Assembly: GCF_000327385.1 (NCBI RefSeq)
Contig: NW_008710315.1
Span: 929,966-993,965, forward strand
Length of the DNA stretch: 64,000 bases
Direction: 5' to 3'
Origin: Lottia gigantea
Taxonomy: Eukaryota; Mollusca; Gastropoda; Lottiidae
Shown: positions 1 to 12,800 of the stretch, one piece after another
Layout: every line of letters starts with the position of its first letter
Position numbering within the stretch: the stretch's first letter is position 1
Made by a program: the position numbers and the translations under genes
The notes under the pieces: model-generated
Databases searched by the model: none
Seen by the model: the letters and a program-made list of their open reading frames with translations, nothing else
Told to the model about the DNA's origin: nothing

Positions 1-312
1 GATGTTTCTTATGAATTATCATGTATTCTTAATCATATCATTATGTTCTTATCGCATATAATTAAGAGTTTTAACCAATCATAATTGTTAAATTGTCTGG
101 ATAAACTTAAAAAGACTTTCTGACCTTTCTTGATCAGTCACTCATTGGAATTCTGCTGTTAATTCTCTTCTAATTTAACTAATTATGAATTAATTATGGA
201 CATGTAAGACCAACTGGTATTTTTGCAACTCATTAGAACACCTCTTCTTTCTATTCATATAAGTATTAGCATTTTCATTTTCATACATGAAAATTAAGGA
301 ACCCATCTTTAA
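1..312 (-). repeat. MITE family A copy, cut by window start
   Basis: Reverse-oriented copy of a non-autonomous DNA element seen about ten times here (3.6, 8.4, 12.2, 26.0, 28.2, 37.2, 56.6 and 61.9 kb and fragments). It ends in CCCATCTTTAA, the complement of the left end TTAAAGATGGGTTCCCTTAT. A full copy is about 370 bp with no coding capacity. The left part of this one lies outside the window. Confidence 0.8.
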
Positions 313-636
313 ATAAGCGCTTATGTCATAATATGAAATTTGTGTTTATCAGACAACTATCAATAAACACATATTTTCCTTCAATGTACAAATTTTGAGG
401 TCAGCCTTTTTACACCTTTCTACAAATTGTCTCTATGAGTAACAAAAACGATCTTGATAAACACGTTCATGTGATGACTGTATTGAAATTCTTAGTCATT
501 AGTCATCAATTATGCTCATTGGAGCAATTTTTTTTGGTCTGAATATATTTCTTTGATTCCCTTGACTTACTGATAAAGGGATAGACTATCTCGATACGTC
601 TTTTAGTCTTATGTTTGTTTGTTTGGTTCTTTTCAG

Positions 637-844
637 ATCTCACAGTCACAGCCAAGCATCAGTACAATGACACCAGCTAAAACAGCCAAAGTTTCTCAAA
701 CTGGTCTGATGAAATCCAACAGCACCTGGAGCATGTCTTGTTTACGTCCTTTTCCACCCATCAGACCATCTTTAGCTTGTAGAGAAGATGCTTTAAAAAG
801 TCCTAAAGCAGCCCGGAAATCAGTTCAAAGCAAAAGGAAACCAG
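637..844 (+). CDS. ARHGEF7: ARHGEF7 exon: post-PH proline-rich linker
   Basis: The acceptor is a T-rich tract ending TTTTCAG and the donor is G|GTATGT. The exon starts in phase 0 and leaves one base (g), completed to Asp by the next exon. It encodes ISQSQPSISTMTP through SVQSKRKP. Residues WSMSCLRPFPPIRPS match the vertebrate beta-PIX linker. Confidence 0.85.
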
Positions 845-3800
845 GTATGTGGCTTATTATTGTATTTGCTTTATATTGTTTCTATTTAGTCCAGACCCTC
901 TATTAGATTTGCTAAATTGCTTTTGCTGTTTTGGTGTTTATACTAACCATATATTAATCTGACATTAGCAAACATTTTACAAACATGAATTTAAAAAAAA
1001 AACTTAACTGTCTTGTGTTCGGTAAGTACAGTTACTTAGGTCATGAGATTTTGTCATATGGGTTTAGTACTTAAAATTTCAAACATTGAAAGAAAAATAT
1101 GTTAACTGTTAGGTCACTATATGACGTGCCATTTTATATATGTTGTGATAATTTGACATCATCATAAATGAAACAGAAATAGAAAGATGAAGTTTCATTT
1201 GTAAACTTAGACATGGCAGCAGTAAGCTGTAAACAATTTATTCACAAATAATTATTAGTTATATTTTTCCTCTAAGGTCATGCAAAATAAATAGTCAGTT
1301 TTACATGCCCAAAATTGCCTGATTGTTGCCTTAATTGTACATTAAATTTGTGGAAATAAATAAGAAATGCTTTCGCTCGCTCGGATTTATTCCAGTTGAA
1401 AATATAAAAAAGCGCTTATAAATAATAAATAATAAATTCACCCTCTGGTCCCGAATTTTGAAAAAAGGCAAAGTAGCAAAAAAATCACTTTTGTACCCAA
1501 TATTGAAATATGTATTATGCAATTTCCCTTTGAGCGCGATATCTATGTCATGGAATTATAGGCAATACCTAGCACTACTACTCTTCAAACACTTGATACT
1601 ACTTAACAATTCAGATTATCAACTTGGCTTATCCCAGATCCACAAAGCTACTATTGTTCATGTAGTTGAACAATTTTTGGTATTCAACACCATAAAATGT
1701 TTGCTAATGTTAAGGTACTCATTCCCTAAATGTCTAGCAACTGTAACTATTTACTATTTTTCTTGTCAACACTAGAAAACAGGAGATCAAGGTTTGAAAT
1801 TTTAGATAATTTTAGGAAGTGGGTACCTTTAAGTTGGAGAGAAACTTGTCGTTATTCTTTCAACACTTTCCTTAGCCCCAGTAAGTTGTGTGTACTGGAT
1901 AATCTCTACTGGAGTGATAGTGATAAGAAATTTGATGAAAATTTCACAGAAATTTAAAGGGATTGTAAAGAGGTTTTCTAACTTTTATATGTGTATTACG
2001 AACACTTCTAGCGTCTGTTTGCACCATTCCTTTGTCTTGTTTGATGTCTATGGTTCCAGTGAATTGAAATGACATGCTTTTTTTGGTGCCTGATTGGATT
2101 TATGAAGATGGTGTTCTTGTGGTCCCGGAAATCTGGCTCATATTGTTGGAACACTATCGAAACTACCATACAAGCTAAATGGTTTTTGGATAATGGTAGA
2201 GGGACATGTTTTGTCAAGCAGGAACCCAATAGCGTATTTAGGAGCTCAAAGCCGTTAAAATTGAAAAATTTATTTTACTTTCACTTTCAAAACCACATAA
2301 GAACGATAGACATTGGATTGAAACAGAATTGGTGAAAACGAAAGCTCTACAATTAAATAAGTGTTGCCAAATTTTGAACATTTAGATTTTGATTCTGATT
2401 AAAGATTATATTGGTGTTCATTTAATGAGCCAATAGTTCAGAAATATTTTGAAAGCTTTTATTAATATCACTTCAGCATTGAGAAGATTTGAGGTGATGG
2501 TAAATATACACACTGCAAGCAGTTTTGTCACCCTGTTAAACTAGCTCTCTCCATAAAGTTGTTGGGTCCTTCCATGGCTGACACTATTGCTTTCTTGTGA
2601 ATTTTTCTCTCGAAATTTTAGATTTTTTGAATTCATTATTTTTGTACCATCGAAATCGAAATGAGTTAATCACATAGCGTGAAACTCTGAGTAATAACAA
2701 CATGGGTTTTTTTTCCTGTTTTTAATATTTCCAATAAGTACTCTTATAATAATTGTGTACATGGCACTCAGTTTATGTACAATTTTATGAAAAATCTATT
2801 TTTGTTTTGTCTATATATATCAATGACATTCAGTGATGTCAGTAACTTCAACTAAAGGCTTCTTAAACAGCATTATGAGACTCTAAAATAACAACTGGTG
2901 GTCATGTAGTAGCAGTAGCTTATATTTGTTAAACGAATCTTAATATTTTCTTTACCAGTTGAATGATAGAGCTCAATTGAGCCATCAGTAACACTTTTCA
3001 AAATGACAATCAAACTTTGGTTTCTCTACATTTAAATTGCTTCTGGCTGCAAGCAACCTTCTTAAATGCAGTATTTTTTTAAACCTGTTTCAATATAATA
3101 AATGAGTACTCATGAGAAGTGGAAATAATCTAAACTTACATGGAGGATTTATCTTGAAATTTAGAAGAACCTGGTGTAGGAATTTATTTCTGAAAAGTGA
3201 TACAGTTGGCTCAAATTGAGCTCTATCATCATGTAAAGAATCTATTTAGAGGACTCTATATTTGTTATAAGTTCCATGTATAACCATTGTTCTATGTTGT
3301 TATAGCTACTAATAATTTCTGATATATTTTTTATCACTAGTTCGAACCCATTCAGGTGATGAATGTGATTACAATGTGAGAAATAAATGTTAGTTATCTT
3401 ACTTTTTCCCCCTTTTAACCCCATTTTTGTGATCCATATGCATTTGCTATTCCCTGTGTTTCCCTTTTTTTCACATCCCATTTTGTATTTGGTATTTTTT
3501 TTATTTATGATTTATTTTGAATTACATACATGTGAATTTTTTTTTGGTTTATACATTTGTATCCAATTTTTTGCGATTAATGTACTTTGTTTGCACATGT
3601 TTTTTTTTGTTAAAGATGGGTTCCCCTATTTTCATATGATAATGAAAATCCCAATACTTATATGAATAGAAAGTGTCCTAATGACTTGGAAAAATACCAG
3701 TTTGTCTCTCATGTGCATAATTTATTCATAATTAGCTAGATTAGAAGAGAATTACCAGCAGAATTCCAATGAGTGACCGATGAAGAAAGGTCAAAAAGTC

Positions 3801-6800
3801 TTTTTTTGTTTATCCAGACTGTACAAACATAAGCATTTATGATTGGTTAAAACTGTTAATTTGACACCAAAAATATAAGGAAACCCATCTTTAAGTAAAA
3901 CAATAATCGAAACGCCAGTTTGGCAGTATTGATGATTTTTTTTTGTAGAGATTTTTGACATTTGGTTTTATTTTTTTTATTTGATTGTGAAAATTTTGCA
4001 TGTAGCATGGTCACCTTTTTTTAAATCTTTTATTTTTTACAGTTTCCCAACACAGCTTTTGTTTGTTATTTGCCTTGTAAATTCTCATTTTCTTTCCGTT
4101 TTTCTTAAAAGATGTGCTGGTTTTTGTGTGGTGGATGGTATTGTTCTCAAGTTCATTCTTTGACATAGTAGTTGTAGGGCTCTTGAGAATTTCTTTAAGA
4201 AAGAGAATCCACAAAGCTTAAGATTTTTTTTTTCAAAATGATTCTTATTCAAATTATTATGTTATTTTGAAAATATTAAAGCATTGAGCATGAAATTAAG
4301 CATGTTGTACTTGTTTTTGTTTCAGAGTTTTTAGAATATTTCTCTCCTATCCATTTTTACCTGGAATAATTTTAAGCTCTGTCATGTGCTTACCCTTGCT
4401 TGCTATGCTCTATTAACCATGCTTACTGTACAATAGTGCTGGGTATCAATACAATACGTATCACAATACGATACATATCAGGATACGATACATATCACAA
4501 TACGATACATATCATGATACGATACATATCACAATACGATACATATCATGATACGATGCATATCACGATAAATACATATCACGATATGAGATAAATATTA
4601 ACATTTTATCTTCAAGGTTTCAATATATATTAATTTATAACTTTATAACTGTGATATTTGGTAATATAGTTGATAGAAGTGGTTAGTGTCCACTGTCTTA
4701 TTAAAAGTTTCAATATATATTAATTTATAACTTTATAACTGTGATATTTGGTAATATAGTTGATAGAGGTGGTTAGTGTCCACTGTCTTATAAAAAGTTT
4801 TTAACAATTTCAGTGACAAAAATTGTAATATCATAGAACAACTTATAAATATAGAAAAAAAGGTATCGCCAGGTATCGATACAGAACGTTGTGATATGAT
4901 ATGCGTATCCTGGCATATTGTATCGCAATACATCGATTCACCGATATATCGTGCCAGCACTCCTGTACAATAGTCTAGCTATAGATAATTTCAGAAATAG
5001 TTTCAAAAAACATCATCTGCAAGAGCTTTTTGTAAGGAACAACTAGTACAAAAAATTAAACTCAACTGTAAGTAAGCCTTGATGGATTTGGTGTAAACTA
5101 TTCCTTGCTTGTTTCTATTTGTAGATGATCCTAAGGTTTATAATGAAGATGCGTTTATATTAGAAGTTATAGAAGCCTATCATAATAGTGCTAAAACCAG
5201 GCATACATTAACATCATGTAAGTAAATACCATTTCTCATTACATATCTTTTCATTAGGCTAAGACTTTGGCGCCTATACATCTTATAACCTAGGGTTGAT
5301 GAATACAGGAGGTTTAAGATCACTTGGAGTCTGAGAATTGATTCCAATGATCTTTGGACACCTCAGGATTTGAATCTGGAAATACATCAGGATCTCATTA
5401 CATGAACTTGAGTAATGTACATATACATAAGGATTTTTTAAGTTTCTAAGCTCTTGTCTTCTTAATAGGATTTTTTGTTCATAAAATGAATTTTCATTCT
5501 ATTCAAATCATGAATTTTCATTTTATTCAAATCATGAATTTTCATTCTATTCAAGTCATGAATTTCATTCTACTCCAGATTTTACTGTGATTTTTTCATT
5601 GACTTCATTTTCATTTGACAGTATAACTAAATGTCTCAAACTAGAAAGTTAAAAGTAATACTGAGATTTTGTACCCAACAAAGGGAAATATTAGTACTCA
5701 AGGGTATAATAAGTATCTAAGGGAGATATGATTATTGAAAGGGAATATTAGTATTTAAGGATATTATTAGTATCTAACAAAAATAGTAGTGTTCAAGAAT
5801 GAGATTAGTATCAAAGGGAAATATTTCTATTCAAAAAATAATATCAGTATCAAAGAGTAATATTGATATCATCAAAGAGTAATATTAGTTTCAAAGGGGA
5901 GTATCAAAGGGTAGTATTAGTATCAAAGGGTAGTATTAGTATCAAAGAGTAATATTAGTATCAAAGGGAAGTATTAGTCTTCAAGAATAGAATTAGTATC
6001 AAAGGGTAATAAAACTAACAAAGAGGAATATTAGTATCAAAGAGGAATATTGATATCAAAGGGAAGTATTAGTATCAAAGGGAAGTATTAGTATTAAAGG
6101 GTAATATTGATATTCAAAGAGTAATATTGATGTTCAAGGGTAATATTAGTATCAAAGGGAAGTAGTAATGTTGAAGAAAAAGATTAGTATCAAAGGGGAC
6201 AATCAATATTAGAGGGTAGGATTAGTATCTAAGGGTAAGATTAGTTCCTAGCAAAGGGTAATGTTGATTCCAGAATAGAATGGGAATTATAAACTCAATA
6301 GTGCATTCATAAGAGTTTGAAAAGATTTGTATATTGGGAATAAATTATTTAATTATTTAACTAATTAGGTCGACAATTATACACAGATCTGCGGAAGAAT
6401 AAAGGTAGGCGTAAGATCTGCTCGGTGCCTGCCCTAACCTACATACGTTATTCTTGTGGAATGTGTCTCTCTAGAACTAGTTCAGTCTAATTTATAGTAC
6501 TACCAGCAAGCTGAAGATTCAGTTTTATTTTACGGGTTGCCAAAATTACCTCCATATATTTTACATGTATTCAGTTGTTATATGATTATAATATTTAGAG
6601 TATTATGCTAGCTCATTGGCAATATTGAGGAAAATAACACAAAGTTTGGGGAATTTTTGCATAAATTATGATACTTATTGAGTCATAGAACCATGAACAC
6701 AATTATTTTTGATAAACGAGATCAAACTATTATATATGTATTTGTCTCAAACACTGTCAAATTTTTAATGTGGTATGGTTTTTGAAATATTTGCTTCACC

Positions 6801-9800
6801 TGCTGATAGAGCTCAATTTCAGCTTCCTTGGACATGCTTAAAGCTCATTTAAAATCAATATTTATTTTTAAAAAAATGATGTAAATTGTGTTATGTTGCT
6901 CAATATTACCATCAGAAGTTATACATGTATCTACTAGGCATGTTTAACAGTATGTTTTTAATATTGAACCATAATATTTCCAACATTTCTTCATAATTCC
7001 CAATTTTTATCAATCAACAGTTGATTTAAAAGAATTTTTTTTAAATATTATTCAATTGGATTCAATTGAGAGGAATTTTACATCCAGGAAACTTCTTGAT
7101 ACTATTGGCACCATCCTGATTTTCTCTCTTCTGCTAATGATTCCTGTAATTCCAAATTGTCCAGATAATGCCAGAATATAAGCAAATTTATTACAAAATT
7201 TTTAATCCAAATTTAAGATGTTTGAAATATTATGATTTAATTAAAGTTATGTTTCCCTTGAAATATTAACAATTGATTCATTATTTTGATATGAAATTCA
7301 CTTCGCACGATCTTCTTTAAACAATATTGTGTCTTCTCTTCCAAACTTATTCAGTTCTCTTCAGATTTTTAAAACCATTATAGGGTGTTTTATCAGCACA
7401 GTGCCAGGAAATAGGTTCTGAGACTCCTTTGACAGAAATGATTGCTTGGAAGCATGAAGTACAAGGCCTGATAAAAAGTGTAGGGGTACAAGTATAGATT
7501 ATAAAATATTATCTGCATGGGTTATTTGGGCAAATTCATCTTGTCATCCATCATGGCTTATTGCTAGACCATACGATTTTTTAGACCAGTATTTGAAAGC
7601 CCAGCAATTAAAACTGGATCCTGGAAAGTACATAAGGATTGCCAAAAAAAATTTGGTCCTATTTTCAAATTCATATCTTCTTGGATTGTTATTAAATAAA
7701 GTTTTATCAAGCTAAAATTTTAGTTGATCTTCTGGTATTTTTAACTTTGTGGGGTCACGTATGTAAGGATTGCCCCTACCAGTATTAATGATTTCACAGT
7801 ACCTCTCCAATTTCTTCTTTGAAGCTTCATCTTCAACCGATCACTGTTTCTGTCATGATACTCTCAGAACCTATATAGTCCATTATGCTTTAAGGTGGCC
7901 TTTAATGTCAGTTATCTTTTTCTTATGGAATATGTTCACTTCCTCTCTTCATGCTGCCAGTGGATTTAACTAAGTTACGTCTTAGTGATGGATCAACATC
8001 AGATGGTTCAGCAGCTTCAGATCCCTTGATCTCACCAGAACTAGATGACTACAATTTCTTACGAGGAACTCATATGATGCAAGGATTTTGTTGTGCCACC
8101 TTTCCTCTTGCCCGTGGTATGGCAAAAGCTATGAAACGGTTGTGAAAATTTGATATTATTTTTTTTAAAAAAAAACCAGTGACATTTTTTTTCAAAGACT
8201 ATCATATTGTGAATTTTTTAAAGTGTCCATTTTTCAAGACTTCATAATTAGAAAATGGCCAATATTACAAAAGTGTTTTATGAAACCATGGTGAATTTTA
8301 ATGTCCATTTTTCAAGACTTTAAGACAAGAAAATAGTCTGAATTAAGAAAGTGTTTTAAAAAAACAAGGTGTCCATTTTTTAAAGATGGGTTCCCTTATT
8401 TTCATTTATGAAAATGAAAATCCTAACACTGATATAAATAGAAAGTAGAGGTGTTCTAATGACTTGGAAAAATACCAGTTTGTCTCACATGTCTATAATT
8501 ATTTCATAATTAGTTAAATTGGAAGAGAATTATCAGCAGAATTCAAATGACCGATCAAAAAAGGTCAAAAAGTTTTTCGTTTATCCAGACTGTACATATA
8601 TAGACATTTTTGATTGGCTAAAACTCTTGATTATATGCAATAAGAACGTAATGATATGATTAAGAATACAGAATAAATCACTAGAAACACCAACTAATAA
8701 AAAAAAATTTATTCAACACTAAAAAAATAAGGTAACCCATCTTTAAGACTTCAAAACTAGAAAATAGCTAATGTGTATTACCAAATAGTTCTGTAAACAT
8801 TTAGATGTTAGCTGTCAAGTTACTAGTTTACATTGGCCAAAGAAGAATTTTTTTTTTTATTCAAAACCAAAAATGTTTTTCAAGACAATAAGCATTTTCA
8901 AAATCATAAGATTTTTTATAATGAGAATTTTTATAAAGTGTCCATTGTTACAGACTTCAAAAAGCTAAATTGTGTATTATCGCTTAAAACGATTTGATGT
9001 GCTCGCAAATTTATTTTGAGTTAGAAATTCTCTAGGCTATTGCTGCAAATGTCAAGCTATCATGAACTCTGTCCAATACCTTGACATCATTAGACACATT
9101 TCTTGTATCACAGAAGTTCATTAATGCAGTGATTTGATTGGATTATACACTAGCAAAATACAGCAAATCAGTGCCCTTCGAAAGACATATAACTACTAGT
9201 TTTTGCTGCCATTTTTAATCATGCTTTCGATTGGCTTTATAACAAGGCATTTGATTGGCTAGATATTCAGCTTTCATAAGGGAGATTAATCATATATTCA
9301 AGCAAAATATATATAATATAAGCATTTGATTGCTGTTGTTGGCATACATTATCATGTCTGGCAAGCATTGATATATTTTTTAAAGAGATGTCCAACATTA
9401 TTATGTAACATGTCATGTCCAATTTTTGTCTTAAAAATTGTAAGTTGTTTTTCTTCTAAAATAAATGTATTTTATCAGAGCTGAAAGTTGCTAAATATAG
9501 CTTAAAATGGTTTTACTTCTCAAAGAAAGCTTAAAGAAACTGAAATGTTATTGGGTCTCCATCCTTTCGTATTGTTCAGCTTTCAACAGTCTTTGCCCCT
9601 CTATCTGAAAATATGTGTGAAATGGATAGAGCTTAATTTCAGCTAGCCATAGCCCCATTCAGAATAAAAAATTAGACATATGGTTCTTCTACAATTATAC
9701 TACTTTCTATCTGTATTTAGTTGTTCTCTTCACCAGGAATTGAATGTTATTTATTGTGTATATATATTTGCTTGATTTTGATTTGATTTGATTTGATTTG

Positions 9801-12800
9801 ATTTGATTGCTATTAGATGTTGCATGTGTATGTTGTCTTGAATGTTGTTGGAATGTTTTGATATATTTTGATATAATTGCTGGACATATTAGGAATAACA
9901 AATTATGAAACTGTACCTACAATTTGGACAACCCTATTTGCCTATTTTCGAAGTCCACACATGGTTAAGCTTATAGTTTATGTTTTGGAAGCAGGAATTT
10001 TGGTGAAAATGTCTCAATTGGACAAAAAACTGGGTATGTTTTTAGAAACATAAGTTATGTTAAAGGTATAATACCTCTTTAATAAAAATGAGCTTTTGTT
10101 CATCAGTGAACTTACCTGGTGTCAAAACTATATGACAGAATCCCTCTTTAATACAATAAATCTATAACACAGTAATAATTCATTAAACTAAGTAACTTTG
10201 AAACATGCTTAGAAGCGTTTTTCAATAATTATATAGTTTAATGGATATATCATCTTATATAGAGATTCTATTCTTTAGTCATGGTACCTGGTAAGTCCAA
10301 CTGATGAATATATACACTTATTGACCAAGTTTTAGACTTTAACTTTTACGACCATTCTAAGAGGTAGTATCTCATAAAGTATTCCAGCTTTAGGGCTTGA
10401 ACTCCCTCTAACAGCAGAAGCATAATGCAAGGGGAGAAAACATGAATAATGCGTAATGTCCAAATCCACCAATGGTATAATGAAATGTTACTATTCAATA
10501 TTGCCCAAGAGGCCTCGTAGATACCCCATGTTGTATGTGTATTATATTAGAGGATGAACAACTACCCTAGTTGAGGAACCGAGCCACGTATTCTCGAAAC
10601 GATCTTAGCGTTAGGATGTCCTAGATTCTTATCTTTTAACATTAGTTCTAGGACATCATAGTGCTCAGATCGTTTCGAAAATACATGGCCAGGATCCTAC
10701 AGGTTTAAACAGTATTGAATGTTGTGTGCATGATAGACTGTTCTAAGTGTAATTTGCTAATATCATACCATTCTTTATCATTATATACCAAAATACAACA
10801 ATTACATTGTGCAAATATTGGATTATCATAAAGTAGAGGGCAATACCATGAATCAGCCAATTTGTGCCAATTTTAGTCATTCATTTGCATTAAGCATCAT
10901 TGGCATCTGTAGTTCAGTTGCAAGGAAATGTGCTGTTTTTAATTGTAATCCCAAAGATGTTTTTTTAGGATTTTATTTTCATTAGATCTCTTTTGTTTTG
11001 CTGTTTCACAGCTCAAAACAATTAGCAAAAATTACCTTAAAAATATGAAAATTTCTAACTTTTATTAAAAATCATAAAAATCTAAGAAAAAATTTTGGTT
11101 TAAATTTTGAAATATTTCAAAAAATGCATATTATGTTAGCTCATTGGAATTTTGACAAAACTGAATTTGATAAAAAAAAAAAAAAAAAAATTCAGAAAGT
11201 TTTTTGACAATAAATTATAACTAAGTTTTGTCTGGATTGTTTTGAGCTATTTGTAATGTATTTGGTGCACCGTTGTTTCATTGTGTGTATTTTTTTCTGT
11301 TTTGCACGTTTTAGTTCATCTCAATCCCCAAGTTTTGGTTGCTGAAGATGAGAAAATCATGGATGTGGATGGTTTGACAGAGACGTAAGTTTATTTATTC
11401 TAATTCTAAATTGACACAAGCTCATCTCGTACTGCTGACATGTTTTTGGTATAAAATGCTCATCAGGACATCAAGTTTTAAAATTGGGGAACTCATTGGA
11501 CAACAGTGATAAGTCAAAAATGAGAATATTCTACCTTTAAAGATTCTCAAATCAGCTCATCTCATGCTGCTGACATGTGTTTCTAGTATGAAATCCTCAT
11601 CAGGACACCAAGGTTTCAAATTGGGGAACACATTGGACAACAGTGATAAGTCAAAAAGGAGAATGTTCCACCTAAAAAGACTAGCTACTCATCCAATAGA
11701 CCAGACCTCATCTCATACTGCCATTGTATGTTTCTGATATAAAATCCTAATCAGGATTAGTGGTTTGAAATGAGGTTTAATTTCCCATAATGTCAAACTT
11801 ATAATGGTTGGGTCCATTTACACTTTCATCTTTATTGACTTAAGTTGCAATGTGGTGATGTATTTTATTATTGCCCCCCTTGGTTGATTGTCTTCTATAT
11901 GTTGATTATTAATATTTTCAGAACATTGGTAGACAGTGTTTATGCTTTGAAAGATAAAGTTAAAGATCTAGAACAGGTAAATGAACTAATTTTGAGTCAG
12001 AAGAAAATGTGACAATTTCTCTTAAAAAAATTGATCTCTACTCATCAATTTGTATTTCAGATTTTCATTTGGAAATCAAATATTTTTACGATTTTTTTTA
12101 TGTGAATTGGAAAAGCAGCTATGAAATTATCATGATGATCTGCCTTGATAAAAATATAAACATGAGCACATTTAAAGTTGGGTTCCCTTATTTTCATTTA
12201 TGAAAATGAAAATGCTAATACTTATATGAATAGAAAGTAAAGGTGCTCTAATGACTTGGAAAAATACCAGTTTGTCTCACATGTCTATAATGAATTCATA
12301 ATTAGCTAAATTAGAAGAGAATTACGTCAGCAGAATTCCAATGAGTGACTGATCAAAAAAGGTCAAAAAGTCTTTTTTTGTTTATCCAGACTGTACAAAC
12401 ATTGACGTTTCTGATTGGTTAAAACTCTTAATTATATGCGATAAGAACATAATTATATGATTAAGAATATATAACAATTCATTACAAACACCAATTAATC
12501 AAATAGTTTGCTTAATTTGACACTAAAAAAAATAAGGAAACCCATATTTAATAAGTTTGAAATTTTATTTGACTATTTCCAGCAATAATTGCGGACTTTT
12601 TTGGTTGAAATTTCTTTGTGAAAAATTTACTGTTTCGAGGGCAATAATCCAATTCATTTTAATATAATCATATGAATTCATAGAAATAGTTTTATTATGG
12701 CATTAAAATTTTGTTTGTGTGATTTACAGGAACAGAAAAAGTTAAAGAGAGATATAGATGATGAAAGAAAAGAAAGAAAGAAACTCGAACAAATTGTTAA

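Larger units (their letters stand above)
845..5124 (+). other. ARHGEF7 intron with repeats
   Basis: No coding segment recognised. It contains a foldback end at 2676, a foldback element at 2948, a family A MITE at 3610 and a hAT-like element at 4434. Open frames around 1.4-2.3 kb are AT-rich and resemble nothing known. Confidence 0.6.
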
